Source: Saururus chinensis
Taxonomy: Eukaryota; Streptophyta; Magnoliopsida; Piperales; Saururaceae
Assembly: GCA_035235625.1 (NCBI GenBank)
Contig: CP141143.1
Span: forward strand, 38,177,178-38,241,177
DNA: 64,000 nucleotides
Reading direction: 5' to 3'
Shown here in pieces: positions 1 through 11,956 of the stretch. The stretch's first letter is position 1. Every line of letters starts with the position of its first letter. A program made the translations under genes and the position numbers. The notes beneath the pieces are model-generated. The model worked only from the letters and a program-made list of their open reading frames with translations, had not been told where the DNA came from and ran no database searches.

Positions 1-2422
1 CGGGTTGCCTTGTTGCTATCGGAGGGTATAACACAAAAGGCATATCCCTCTCCCAATACTCCCGACCACGAGGAGAATAAAATTTTGCCGAGTACACATT
101 TTTATAAGTAGAAGATGTGTAAAATAGTGATGCCTGGATCGGCTCCCACCGCTTTGCCCACACGGCGATAAGGTGCGAGCAAGGATAACTATAAACCTGA
201 GGGATGTTGCATGTACAAGTATGCATCGCAACATTTACCATTACGTTTTGGGCACGGATTGACGTCACTTCGTACTGACCCCTTTTGATCCTATTAACTA
301 TATACTCCCCAATTTTTTCTTGTTTGCTCTCTCAATATTGCTTCCACTCTAGGAGTATACGGGGTGGCCATGGAAAATGCGGCAGAAGATCATTTAACAA
401 AAAATTTTATGACCCGATAAAAAATAGCTGACACTAAAGCATGCAAGGGTAATCCTCATGCCCCCTTCAAGATGCTATTTAAACTTTCAGCCATATTTGT
501 AGTCGTCATGCCAATTATCATAAAACCACTGTGGGCAAGGGACCACTGTGAAGGATGCAATTCTCCTCCTAAGAGGAGATGTTTTGCCCTAGGACTCTCT
601 TGACCAATTAAATACATTTTAGCATCAAACTTTTCTACTGTAAGTACACAAGCTATTGCCCCAATCAAGTCCGTCAGTATATCATTTTTGAACTCCTTAA
701 AATTTGCTTTTATGTGACGAATATAATAACGATGGTGGTACAAAGGCTCGGGAAGAACCTTAGGCACGGCCTTTTGAAGCCCCTTATGTTGATCTGAAAT
801 AATGACGATGTTCATCATGCCCATCAGTACATGATCCCTCAGTTCCATTAAGAACCATTTCCAATTATCTCCATCTTCCTTCCTAACAAGCCCGAATGCT
901 AGAGGAAATAACCTATTGTTTCCATCTGTAGCCATTGCAGCCATAAGAGCATTAGGATATCTGCCATACAAGTGAGTGGCATCAGCACCAATCATAGGGA
1001 TGCAATGTCGAAACCCTGCTATAGATAGCCCAAATGCCCAAAACAACTGCTTAAATCTCCTACATATGCCACCATCTGCACGATGTACTTCATCATCCTC
1101 TAAGTGGAAGTAGGTGTCAGGATTCGCTTCTTGCACCGCCCTTAGGTACATTGACAACAATTTATATGATTCCACCCGATCCCCATAAATAGCCTTGATC
1201 GCCATATTCCTTGTTGTCCATGCTTTCTTATAAGATATGTCAACATGGTACTTCTCCTTCATTCTTTGATTAATATCCCCTGGTGTGAGAGTTAATTCGG
1301 CTTGGATAGTGGGCATTATGACCTTCAAAATAAAGGAGTCACTGCACCGCCTATGATCTGTGCTAAGCTGGGCATTCCGACATGTGTGGTCACCTTTGTA
1401 CGTCTTCAATTTAAAGTACCCACCACCCCTTTTTATTGAGCCATGCACTCTCCAAGGGCAAGTGCTATCAATGCACTTCACTGTATACTCTGACAAATTT
1501 GTTCATACAACCTTGTATTCAACATGATTTTGAATGGAAAACTCCTGCAAGGTTGTAACAAATGCTTCTTTATTCTCAAAGATGAGGCCAACATATAACT
1601 CATCTTCATTTTGTTGGTCTATATCCATTGTAGAATTAACTACTACATCTATCTCCTCATCTGTGATGTGTGCATAGAGTGGCTCCACTTCATAGTACGG
1701 CGGCTCTTCATCATCCACATTAATATCATTTGTAGCAATAGCATTGTCTACCACATCATGCCCCTCATCATCAACCATCCGTTGAGCGCTTTCTTCACCT
1801 CTGACCCCTTCTTCATTCATGTCAGAATCTTCTCCACTTGCTTCGTCAATATTATCTTCACCTTCATTAGCCTCATTTTTATCAATATCTTCATTGTGGA
1901 CATATGCCCCCCTACATATAAACATTGCATATATATTAAATTTCATATGCCTAAAAAAGTTATATTCCTTTATAAATATATATTTCACCATTCATTGGAT
2001 GGTCCAGCATCGGTATGACCAACATACATGTAGCGGTAATGAATGCCCATCGAACTTTGGGTTCATACCATGCACCACCTTGAGACATTTTAACACTAAA
2101 TGGCTCGTGTGCATGCGTTGTGGACCTTCTATATTACACACAAAATTCAAAATTTAGCTAAACATATTTTATCAATAATTATAAGATTCAAAATGTATTC
2201 ACAACTTAATAAACCTTACCTCCAATTAGGTCCACTTCCATCGTAAATAGGGGCAAATGACCTATGACGTTCATTTGAAGCTACTGTCATAGATAAATTT
2301 CCTTCTTCTTTGTCATCCACCGGCATTTGCATATGCCTTTCATTGTTCACATTTCTATCTGAGCTCCTGTGTGAGCTCCTATGCGAGCTCCTATGTGAAC
2401 TACTTCGCCTTTCACTAGGCAC
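1..2422 (-). pseudogene. Mutator-like (MULE/MuDR) transposase, decayed, cut by left window edge
   Basis: A cut-and-paste DNA transposase in several blocks. A likely first exon (2422-2216) has three HRSS repeats and ends at a good AG|GTAAGG donor. An acidic N-terminal part follows (about 1920-1503). The MULE core (1496-456) has a Cys/His N-terminal motif (C8, C13, H37, C39), catalytic D172 in GADATHL, D235 in IISDQHKGL, H261 in IRHI and E337 in NMAESLN. Past its stop the reading continues, after a frameshift near 300, into a SWIM zinc finger at about 217-173 (CTC then CSH, the CxC...CxH pattern) and then off the window edge. Breaks: TGA at 1503, at about 453 and near 390, each where CGA (Arg) would suit the family, plus the frameshift. 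So it is inactive here. I could not locate its terminal inverted repeats. Domain order matches plant MuDR-type MULEs. Confidence 0.88.
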
Positions 2423-3999
2423 TCGGCCCTTTTTTTAAGAAATAACTCGAAAGAAATTACATGACGTAAGTGGTGAAACATAAAACCCATTGATGCATTA
2501 TCATTTATGCATATTAATGTCATTCTCGATCTATACGATGGATTATTACATTTGATAGTAATTTTCCATCATCTTCGATCCCACCCAACCTTACTGGCTA
2601 CTTGCATCTCAATTTCATCATATGTAGACGATTTCTTAATTAATAATCCTTATGTGCGTCCATCATAGTTAAGTAAAAAACTAACCATTTCTTCTGCCAT
2701 CTCTATTCACTTAATTCGTAAACGATGGATTAAATTAATATTAAATCAAGCAATTGTCTCAAAACTAAGAGGCTAAAATTAGATTAAGCAATTGCCTCAT
2801 ACATCAACGAGTAATAATCATACACTTTATCACATATTTCTTCTCTTATACAAACAAAACAACAAATATTCTCATACACTTCTTCAAATATTACATCTAC
2901 CCTATTCATAAAAATATTAAACTATTACTAACATCTACCCTATCCAAACTATTACTAACTCATATTCTCTATTAAATTAGGCTTTGATTTTAAATAAACT
3001 GAAGTAGAAATTCAATACTCATGAATCACAATTAATCCTATAAAACACATATATTTTACCATTAAAAAGAAAAACTATGAAGCATTAGACCCACATAAGA
3101 TTGAAAGACGAAGAATAAGACAAGTAGCTGCTTATAAGCTATTGAATCCTATAAAAATGGCAGTCAGTAGAGGCATAAAATACCACAACAAACAATAATG
3201 GATCAGGTGGAGCACCATCAAGCTGAAATAATCGATTCACAACAACCTAAATATATCTACAAAAGAAGTTAAAAATAGAAGTGTAGAAAGGACCTGTGAG
3301 AGTAAATTCTATCTGAGAAAGAATGAATAGAGCAAAACCAGTCCAGCCCCAGCAACAGAAATAAACCCCTACGAGCTGAACAAAATATAGAACACAAGGT
3401 AAATAGACAAAAAAAACACCCAAAATGCAGACTCAATAAGAAAAGCCCCTACTGACTCCCAAAATGCAGACACAAGGGAAAATTTTAGAATTGAATTTTG
3501 CAGACTCAATTCCAAAATTTGTTGACCAATCTGCAACTACATTTGCTTCACAATTTGACTATTAATGTTGCACAACATAAGTATTTAACCATATTGTTTT
3601 ATAGAATTTACAAAGAATATAAAATTTTATTGTATTACCTTCATCCCATTAAGTGGCTTATTTGTAAAAAAATACAAGTTTTCTATAAGGTGAGAAGCAC
3701 CTTAAAACACAAAAAGATAAACATGTTATTTGAATTAGAGGAAACTAGGGTACCGAAGGATGGGATTGAGCACGGTGGCGGGGCGGATCTAGCACAGTAG
3801 AAAGACTCAGTGGATGATAGGAACGGCGGTGAGGCGGAGGAGATGGGACTAGCTGACACGGCGGTGGGCCGGATGATGGAAGCAAGAAGACCAGCGGCAG
3901 AGCGGACTACGTGGACCAGAGGCAGGCAGAACGAATGATCGATGGATCAGAAAATGACAGGAAGCGGAGGTGAAGGCGGAGTCGCATATAAATGAAGAT
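2423..3999. other. No gene recognised; AT-rich, then a GC-rich patch
   Basis: The stretch upstream of the MULE reading frame is AT-rich with no supported coding region. From about 3,750 to 3,980 composition becomes G-rich with GGCGG-type runs and no convincing frame. It may hold the MULE 5' end, or the start of the element that carries the neighbouring hairpin array. Confidence 0.5.
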
Positions 4000-4316
4000 G
4001 ATTTCGTCTTTTAGAAGGATGAAATCAACTTAAGCTGATTTTGTCCTTCTAAACAACGAAATTGTTTTCGGCCGTAATGTGATAAGTGCCGCAATTTCGT
4101 CATTTAGAAGGACAAAATTAGCTTAAGTTGATTTTGTCCTTCTAAATGATGAAATCGGGTTGTTTTAAACAAATTTCATCCTTTAGAAGGATGACATCAA
4201 CTTAAACCCGATTTCGTCCTTTAGAAGGACGAAATTAACTTAAACCCAATTTCGTCCTTTAGAAGGACAAAATCAACTTAAACCTAATTTCATCCTTCTA
4301 AAGGACGAAATCAACT
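4000..4316. repeat. Array of palindromic repeats (GACGAAAT...TTTAGAAGGA)
   Basis: Five copies of TTTAGAAGGA and three of its complement TCCTTCTAAA lie within about 320 bp, each flanked by versions of ATTTCGTC / GACGAAAT and AACTTAA spacers. Many units are self-complementary (ATTTCGTCC-TTTA-GAAGGACGAAAT), and neighbouring units pair with one another. The clearest is a near-perfect 62-bp palindrome at 4,094-4,155 centred on CTTAAG. The last four units repeat at about 38 bp. Such arrays are common as subterminal repeats of plant DNA transposons, but no terminal repeats are seen. Confidence 0.8.
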
Positions 4317-4335
4317 AAAAAATTAAAAGAAAAAA

Positions 4336-4375
4336 GCCACGTAGGCACCAGCTGCTTGGCTGGTGCCTACGTGGC
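4336..4375. repeat. Perfect 17-bp inverted repeat with 6-nt loop
   Basis: Arms 4,336-4,352 (GCCACGTAGGCACCAGC) and 4,359-4,375 are exact reverse complements around TGCTTG. The arm tips contain ACGTGGC, a G-box/ABRE-like core. It lies 20 bp past the hairpin array and probably belongs to the same element. Confidence 0.85.
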
Positions 4376-4439
4376 AAAAAAGGAACACCAGTTTGAGAAA
4401 TATTTCCCAAAGTGGTCCAATATAGTAATTAATTTTTTT

Positions 4440-6295
4440 AATTATTACTTATATAATTTTCCCAAAATAGAATATGATAAAAAACACAAAACAAATTAGT
4501 GTAGCTTTTGCTTTATTTTGTAATTAGGTTTTCATTTCTTTTCGATGTAGTTCAGTTCTTGAGATATTTTGAATTGAATTTTATTTTAAGATGAAAAGCA
4601 ACATGATTAGTAGTCAAATATACCTCAACTAAAAGATGGATACACTAAGGATAGTGAAGATCAATTAGATTTTCTTTTGCTTATTGTTATAATTCTTTGT
4701 TTTTATAACTTACACACATCATGTTGAGACTCAAGTCACTTTTAAGAATGAATAACAAGATAGAATTCTTGAACATAAGTTGACTTAGGCCTTTGGATTT
4801 TAGTAGAATCTAAGTGATCAAATTAGAGGATATTTTGCTAAATTTCTATTTAAAATTCAAAAAGAAATTTTCATGTAATGTACTTCATTATTTAAAGCCT
4901 TATGTACTTTAATCTCCCTTTAGATAATGAAATTGTTCTCATAAAGATGATGGAAAAACTAATGTGAAGGACCCATCCACATGACATTGCAAAAAATTGA
5001 GAAAAAATGAATGTAAAAGAATGAAAAAAATATGATGCAAGTAGAGATGATTCAAAAAAGCCAAGCCCTAGAAAAATGATTGAGGAAAAATATCATAACT
5101 CAGAAAAATGCAGGATCAAAATGATTATGAGCTTTTAATTGATTTCTATCATGTGCATAGATTATAGTTAAAGAGATTCAAAATATGTAGTCTTCACTAG
5201 GGTCTGAACAAATTTGTCTAAATTTTGTGTTAAGAGTGATCTTGTGAGATTCAAAATTCAATGTGACAAGAGTTGACTACATTGATGATTTTCTTCAAAA
5301 ACTAATAAAAGAATATTAATGTGTCAAAAAGAAGATAATCAAATTAACAATCACATACTAATAGGGTTAACCGATCTAAGGCAAAGTATTAAAGAACATG
5401 ATTAGTAGGTGCACTTAGATTAAAAGTGAATTTCTTAAAAAATCTTCAAAAAAGAGCTCAACTTTGCTAATTTAGAATGTTAGATTTTTAATTTGATTTC
5501 TTCATCTAAAATTGACATTCTTTCAATGGTATTCAATGTTTTTGAACATTATAATTTATCATGATTTTTTTTTAATTGTTTTGAAAACAAAAATTTCAAT
5601 TGCTTAAAGTATTCAAAGCACAATTATGAAAAGGAGTGTTTTAAAAGTTAAAGTCATAATTAACTTGATTTTTAGACATAGTTTTCATTGCATATATCTT
5701 TTCCTTCTACAAGTCAATTTCACATAATTCCTCTTAATCTAAAATTTCTATGTGATTACTTGAATTGTAAAGTATTCACATTCTGTGTTTACTTGTTTCT
5801 TGGAATAGTATTTTGTGGATATGTTCTTGTTTGTGTATACTACACCACATTAGATATGAGTGTCATAGGTTAAGGGGGAGAATTATTGTCAAAAGTTGAT
5901 GAATATGTTCTATATGATTAGTTCTATTTCATGTCTTGATGATTGTGTACTTGACTAATATTCTTGATTAGTATTTTCATTACTTGTTAACTTTAAATTT
6001 TTGTCTATTTATGTCAAAAAGGGATATTTAAATTGATTAATAAAAATAAAAGTGCTTATTTTTATAATTGATTGGACAGTGCTAATTCAAATCAATTTGA
6101 GTTTAAGTATGTCAGACGAGTATAGGTCTATACAAGGCTTTTAACGCTCAATTTTAAATTAATGAGTTTATGTTAATTGAGTCTATGTTGAGTCTTTGTA
6201 TAATTTAAAAGTCAATGCACTATGACAAGATTTGTAATTTTATTTTAATTTTCAAATGTGTAGTGTTTTGACAATTAATAGCCAAAAAGGGAGAT
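4440..6295 (+). mobile_element. 3' non-coding tail of a SIRE-like copia element, with polypurine tract
   Basis: No gene. The block around AAATTGTTCTCATAAAGATGAT (about 4,930) recurs at about 16,030 on the plus strand and about 20,200 on the minus strand, each time downstream of copia RNase H or before an LTR. It ends in a purine tract (AAAAAGGGAGA, 6,284-6,294) directly before an LTR start, so it is the tail of a plus-strand retrotransposon whose pol is missing here. Confidence 0.6.
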
Positions 6296-7185
6296 TATAA
6301 GAACATATGAGTCATTTGTCTAGTTTATTGGCTAATTTCTTTGTCAAAATTATGTTAAGAAACCATATGTATGTTAAAAGTCTTTGAGTCTGATTTGTGG
6401 TTACTGTGGTAAGTTAGATTTGGAATTGACATACTTAAAAAATAAGAGCATACGTGTTCTTGTTGATCAAGGAGAAAGATTGAATAATGTAAAAGGATTT
6501 TAAGCATATCCAAATCATATTAGCATAAATAAATCACTTAGAAAAGGATGAGAAGTGATTACAAAGATTTCAAAAGGATTTATGTTGAAAAGGGCAAAAT
6601 TGTAAAATATTGGAAGTATGTTCAATCGTTGCATAAATATGAAGGTGAAACGATCGATTGCCTTATGATTCAGCCCTATGCAAAACAAAGCTGAAAGTTA
6701 TCGATTGAACGCTCTCGCAATTGATCGATAAGTTGATGAATCATGCACATTGAAAATAGTGACCGGTCGATCATTGTTTAAAACGATCAATCATTACAAG
6801 AACAATTGGCCTAAATTAAAATCTTATTGCTCTTGCAATGTTCATTTCATTCCTTATTTAAGTACACGTCCTAAACCGACTTAATGCGCCATATAAGGGT
6901 TATACAATCACAAAATTGAAGAGAGGAAAACCTAGAGGAGAAAAGGAGCAAACAAAAATGAGGGTTTATATTTTTTCTTATTGTTTTGCAAAGGAGAATT
7001 CAATTAAGCTTTGTATTGAAGATCTGTGCTAAATTGAAGAACACAATCCATAGCTGGAGGACATAATACACAGAGAATTCAAAGAGGAGTTGCAATATAT
7101 CTTCAATATAAGATTGAAGATTTCCACAAGGCCAAAGTCAAGATAATAAGAGGAGACACAAAATAATCATTTTAATAGTTTAACT
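6296..7185 (+). repeat. SIRE-like LTR, 5' part (truncated)
   Basis: It starts TATAAGAACATATGAGTC just after a purine tract; sister copies start TGTAAGAACATA, so TG has become TA. It contains the family's ATCGATTG cluster (about 6,645-6,790). Homology to the LTR is lost near 7,185, where sequence like 42.4 kb begins. Confidence 0.6.
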
Positions 7186-8417
7186 TTCTCCTATTATTCT
7201 TGAAGAAACCATCACTTTTAACTCTTATGTCTTTTACTCATGAATTTGGCAATGTCCTTATCCAAAAGAGACAAAGTACTCTAGACTATTGCAAAGAAAA
7301 AGTTATCATTTTTTACTCACATGTTTAGATTCTATTTATAAAAATTCATCTAAAAGAAAGATAAAACATTAATATCAAAATCTTTTTCCCTTGCATTTTT
7401 TAGAGTTACAACATTTTTTTGAATTTGAATTTTCTAGGGCATGGCTTTTTTAGAATTCTCTCAACTTGCATCATTTAATTCTTTTTATCCATGACCATTT
7501 TTTTATGTCATGTGGATGGTAGTTTTGACATTATCCTAGGCTGGTCTAGGTGGTAGCCCTTTCTCATCATCTTTACAAGGATAATTATATTGTAAAAATA
7601 AAAGAAGCAAACAAGTACAATGTTACGATCCATTATAGTGAATTGAAGCCTTTGATTCCTAGATAGAAGTCTAGAAAGTTTTTTTAATTTGATAAGAATT
7701 CTCCCTTGAATTTAAATCATAAATAAGATGAGTTAAACATCATCTATGCAAGTTTTGAAAATCATAGATTTGAAACATCAAGGTAAAGAAAATTAAAAAG
7801 GTCTTCATTCTCCTTGGTGCATTCCTCTCATAGTTAAAAATCACAAAAACATGGTACAAAAATCCAAAATCAACACCTATGTTTTTTGTGTTTTTGAATT
7901 TTGAGCATTTTTATTCATTTTAAACCTATGAATAAAATGAAAACATGAAAATAAAGTAAATGAAAAGAACATTAAAAAAATGTTAGTCCAATGATTAGAA
8001 AGAACTAACACATGGACAAAAAAATCAAAATCCCTCGGTAGAAACCTTTGCACCCTTAGCCCATCTTAGCCAACCGATCCTAACGTAGTCTAAGGGCATC
8101 TTGCTCAACTACCCTATTTAATATTTCAAAGCTTTAAGATCAGTCATCCTAACACACACTTAGTTCATGTTATGTAGATAAAATTGCTGCGGTAACCTAG
8201 GATTTTCATGTGTAGATTGATCCTCATGACAAATATCACAAATTTTCACAACCCTAGTCTTAAATTAAAGCACTTTTCCTCCACTTTTGTGGGCTCGCCA
8301 CTACATAAGGTGTGAGATGACTCCCCTTAACTTTCATAAAGGTAGTATGTTTGCCAATGAATGTTGCATTAAAGGCTTAAAACATAAACCCTTCATATCA
8401 CTTTGATCAATGCTAAT
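7186..8417 (-). mobile_element. Non-coding internal segment of a SIRE-like element, repeated at 42.3-43.7 kb
   Basis: No gene. Successive blocks match 42,400-43,740 in the same orientation: the TTTTTTTATGTCA(T)GTGGATGG block, GATTCCTAGATAGAAGTC, and CTAATGACAAATATCACA-type text. At 43.7 kb the same segment sits beside a gag reading frame on the minus strand, so this is a fragment of a related element without its coding part. Confidence 0.5.
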
Positions 8418-9840
8418 TGTCATACCCCTAAAATTTAAACCCGAGAAAAAGTAAATTAATAAATTACTACCTAAACAAGGGTGTGAGTCAAGTACCTTAA
8501 TCAAGCCATCAAACTATCCTAGATCCATCAAGTGCTAGCAAAATAGCCTTGAAAATTGTCCACTCCTCATAATTCCTTTGAGTGACACATGCTTGCGTAA
8601 AAGACAGAGGAAATTCCATGGAAAGATTGTCAAAACAAAGAAAGGAAAGCTTGAGCAAAAGCCCAGTAAGGAAATAACCATCACCACATGCATTTTTGAA
8701 CAGTCATGAACAACATGGGAATGTACAATATTCAAAAAGACATAATTTAATATCATTTCCCTAGAATAGTTAGCATCATTGCACCCCATTCAATTCAATT
8801 ATCATTTTAATGTAATAGAAACTCCAATTGTAACCTGGTCAATTGAATTATCATTTTCACTGATCATGTGCCAATAGAACCCGTTGTGTCGACTACACCA
8901 TTGCTATGCATGTAATATAACCATTTATATATCTCTATTTTATCCATATTTAGGATTGTTTTAATATTTTTATTGGCTAATTAGAGTTTAATTCTTCTTT
9001 ATAGGGTTTAATGAGCTTAATTGATGACATTGCCATTTTGAAGCGCTTAGGATGAACTTCTGTGCAAGAATTAGTTCAAGCTGGAAAACTCCTCTACTAG
9101 AACTAAGTGGGTGGCCTGGTGTTTAGAAATAGCAACGACAAAGAATGGAAAAAAAATATGGGGAAATACGTGATGGAGTGAGAATGGAAAGTTTTAAATG
9201 AAGAAAGATCCAAAAAAGAGGAATGAAGCAAAGTGGAAAGTAAAAGAAAGGACTGGAGTCCAAGCCAGAAGACAAACTAGAAAAGGAAGAAATTAAGAAG
9301 ACACCAAATCAGTCTTGTTTGGAATGTTGTTTGCTAATTTGTATATGGGTAAATCTCATGGTAATTAATAGGAATGCTTAGGAAGTTACTTGATTTAGAC
9401 TTGCCCTCAATGGAATAAAAAGGCTAGTAAGGAGGACAACCTAGAGAGGATTTTTTGGAAGAAAAGAAAACCCTCAAATTAGCAAAGGGACATGATTGAG
9501 AACTAAACCAGCAGCCATTAAAGTTGAGGATGAACCAGGATGAAAGAAGAAGCAAAAGAAGTCAATTCATCTTGTCGTCAACATGTATGTAGCTAATGCC
9601 TTCCCCAAATCAACTTTCTTCTCAAAAGTTCATGGCTAGCTAAATTCATAGCCAATGCCTAGATGAAGCCCTGGATAGATTTGATTGTACTCTTTCTTGT
9701 TTTATTTAAGTTTTGAATTGGTGTAAGACTTTATTCCGCATGATTATTGAGAGTTTCATTATGTTCAATTATTTGTGCTCGAACAAGGGTAGGGTTGTTT
9801 AGTAGATGAAATCAAACCAAGGATCGCTTGTGTCCAAGTG
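8418..9840 (+). repeat. Possible gypsy-type LTR (start only)
   Basis: TGTCATACCCCTAAAATTT at 8,418 is the kind of start seen in Tekay/Del-type gypsy LTRs. No matching end (GTGACA-like) or target duplication was found, so the right boundary is a guess. The rest of the stretch has no recognisable gene. Confidence 0.3.
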
Positions 9841-10039
9841 AAACGAGTGCACTCTAAGGTACATGGATGGGTAGAAACTTGAGGGAACTTAGTGCAAAAG
9901 TTTAAAATCTTAGACATAGGGTGCACACACATGATTTACTAAGAACCTCTCATAAGTTTAAAACTCATAATGATTCACAAAAAGAAATAAAGGTTAAATG
10001 AAAAAACACTTGAGTGATCTTTAAGAGTTTTTAAAACAA

Positions 10040-10860
10040 AAACAATTTGGGTAAAGAAAGAGGATGCAAAATGCAATATAGTGCACACTGCCATGAAAAC
10101 TCAACACTCCAACATGTGATACCTAGATAGTGAATGCTCATAACATATGACCAAGAATTCATCTCATCTCTCAATGAAATGGACTCTACATATGCCACAA
10201 GTCTCTCCAAAGGATCTAAATGTATCTGTTGTGCTGGATTACTTGTCGGCAACTACTGCTCCTCCTGATTTGGTCCATCATGTCCCCTTGTATAAGACAT
10301 CATGCATCTAACAATTGTAGCATCAATAGGTCCTATCCCAACCATCATAGGATCTACTCGTGGGATCCTAAGATGTACATAGGGGAATATTCAAAATAGC
10401 ATGCATGAATATGGTAGCATCTCATGAGTATGATTGTGTAGAAATTTCGTAATCCTACCAAATATGAACAATGGAAAATCTAAATCCACCTCTGGATTTG
10501 ACAAAAGAAATAGAATTCTAGCCATCATCATATCCACTCTCTCCTTCATTGCTCTCCATGTATCATACTAAGCTATCACATGAAGAAGGTGACAGTCAGC
10601 TATAATCAAATGTGCAAGGAGTGATACATCCAAGTCTCTGCCTCTGGGTAGTCATGTCAATTTGTCAGTCAACACACTATCTGATGGAATAGAAAATCCA
10701 TCAAAGTGTGGATAACTGAGTGGTCTCCTCTCACACCGAATCACCTTAGCGATGATCTGCGGCATGATGCGAACCTGAGTGCCTCCTACAACTCCTGCTA
10801 AAGCATCATCGTCATCCAATATAAGGGGGGAGACCACTTATGGACGAGGTGGGGGTAGAT
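10040..10860 (-). pseudogene. Retroelement 'plant transposon protein'-like fragment
   Basis: The minus strand reads as broken pieces (10,837-10,652 and 10,252-10,031, with in-frame stops between) resembling the gag-associated 'putative plant transposon' proteins of plant retroelements, with phrases such as IIADCHLLHVIA and LPYS. A relative lies on the minus strand at about 40,080-39,200. Function unknown. It is degenerate, with no intact frame over 90 codons. Flanking sequence at 11,000-11,600 matches 41,640-42,030, which supports two copies of one element. Confidence 0.4.
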
Positions 10861-11591
10861 GCATTGAACTATGGTAGATATCAAACTAAAATAATCCATC
10901 TAGTATGGTTGAGCCTCTAACCACTCCATGGAAGGCTATAAAGGCAGATGAACTATGCTAAAATCACGCATAATGGGCCTAAGTCTCTCCCTTGCACTAG
11001 TAGATGCTGCAATCCCCATCTTAATGAAATAAAATCTTGGTCTAAGCATCACTAGCAACCAAACATATGACATAAATAAAATCCTAGAATTTAAAAAATT
11101 AGTGAAATGCGCATTAAAAATTTTGATTTTTGAAATTAAATAAAACCCTAAAAATATTTTGTGTCCAATTGACTTCAAATTTTGACACAATGTAGATTTC
11201 AATTATTAGAATAATATTCATAACTATATCTACATCTAATTTTAATCAGAATGCTCAAATTCCAAAAACCCCAAATTTTGAGTAACGAGTTGAAACCGAA
11301 TCACAAGAATCGTGAAATCTCACAAACCAAAACTTCAAATCATTTAAACATTTGGAAAAACATAGATCATGCTATTCTAAACATTCATATCGGTTCAAAA
11401 TCACTGAAAATGATGCTAAATTCCCTAGAAATAAAAATTGATGTTTGGTACTTACAGTGACCATGGGTAAAATCTTCCAATCAATGACAAAATTATGTGT
11501 AATTTCACACAAAACCGAGCCTAGTCTCTTTATCTCCCATCTTGCACCTCTATGGGGAGTTTGGAGTGATATGAGGAGATTTAAGGGCTTC

Positions 11592-11831
11592 TCAAGTTCT
11601 TGATTTCTTTCCCTCTTTCTCAAGTTCACTCCTCATGGTTTGAGTCTCTTTCTCTAGTTCTTCTTTATCCTCAGTCAATTTTAATCTGTCAATAGAAATC
11701 AATTCAGCTATCTCCTCATTCAATTTGACAATCTTCTCTAATTTCTTACATTTTTTACTCGATTCAATGGCTTGTCTGAAAAGTCTTTCAACATCAACAT
11801 TCTCATCATCACAAGAAGAATAATAAAACAT
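11592..11831 (-). pseudogene. Coiled-coil gag fragment (SIRE-like)
   Basis: A 79-codon frame rich in Lys/Glu/Leu heptads (KKCKKLEKIVKLNEEIAELI), the sort of coiled coil found after the zinc knuckle of SIRE-type gag. The minus-strand gag at 43.9-44.0 kb has a comparable FQEAIQLFELCRELE stretch. No start or partner frame is intact. The following 120 bp up to 11,956 are low-complexity ACACCTTTT repeats. Confidence 0.4.
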
Positions 11832-11956
11832 GTTGAATCATTAAAGTACAAGTAAACAAGTTAAGACAAATACACCCAATCACCAAAAAAATACACCTTT
11901 TGATTCATCTTTTAATTCACCAAAAAATTACCTTTTAAAAAAATACACCTTTTAAG

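Noticed and set aside
4000..4316. CRISPR-like look of regularly spaced palindromic repeats
   Set aside because: Units are joined by similar, not unique, spacers, there are no cas genes, and the sequence is a plant nuclear genome. A transposon subterminal array fits better.
4000..4375. microRNA precursor from the hairpins
   Set aside because: No mature miRNA sequence I recognise; perfect or multi-hairpin arms suit siRNA or transposon ends rather than a MIRNA gene.
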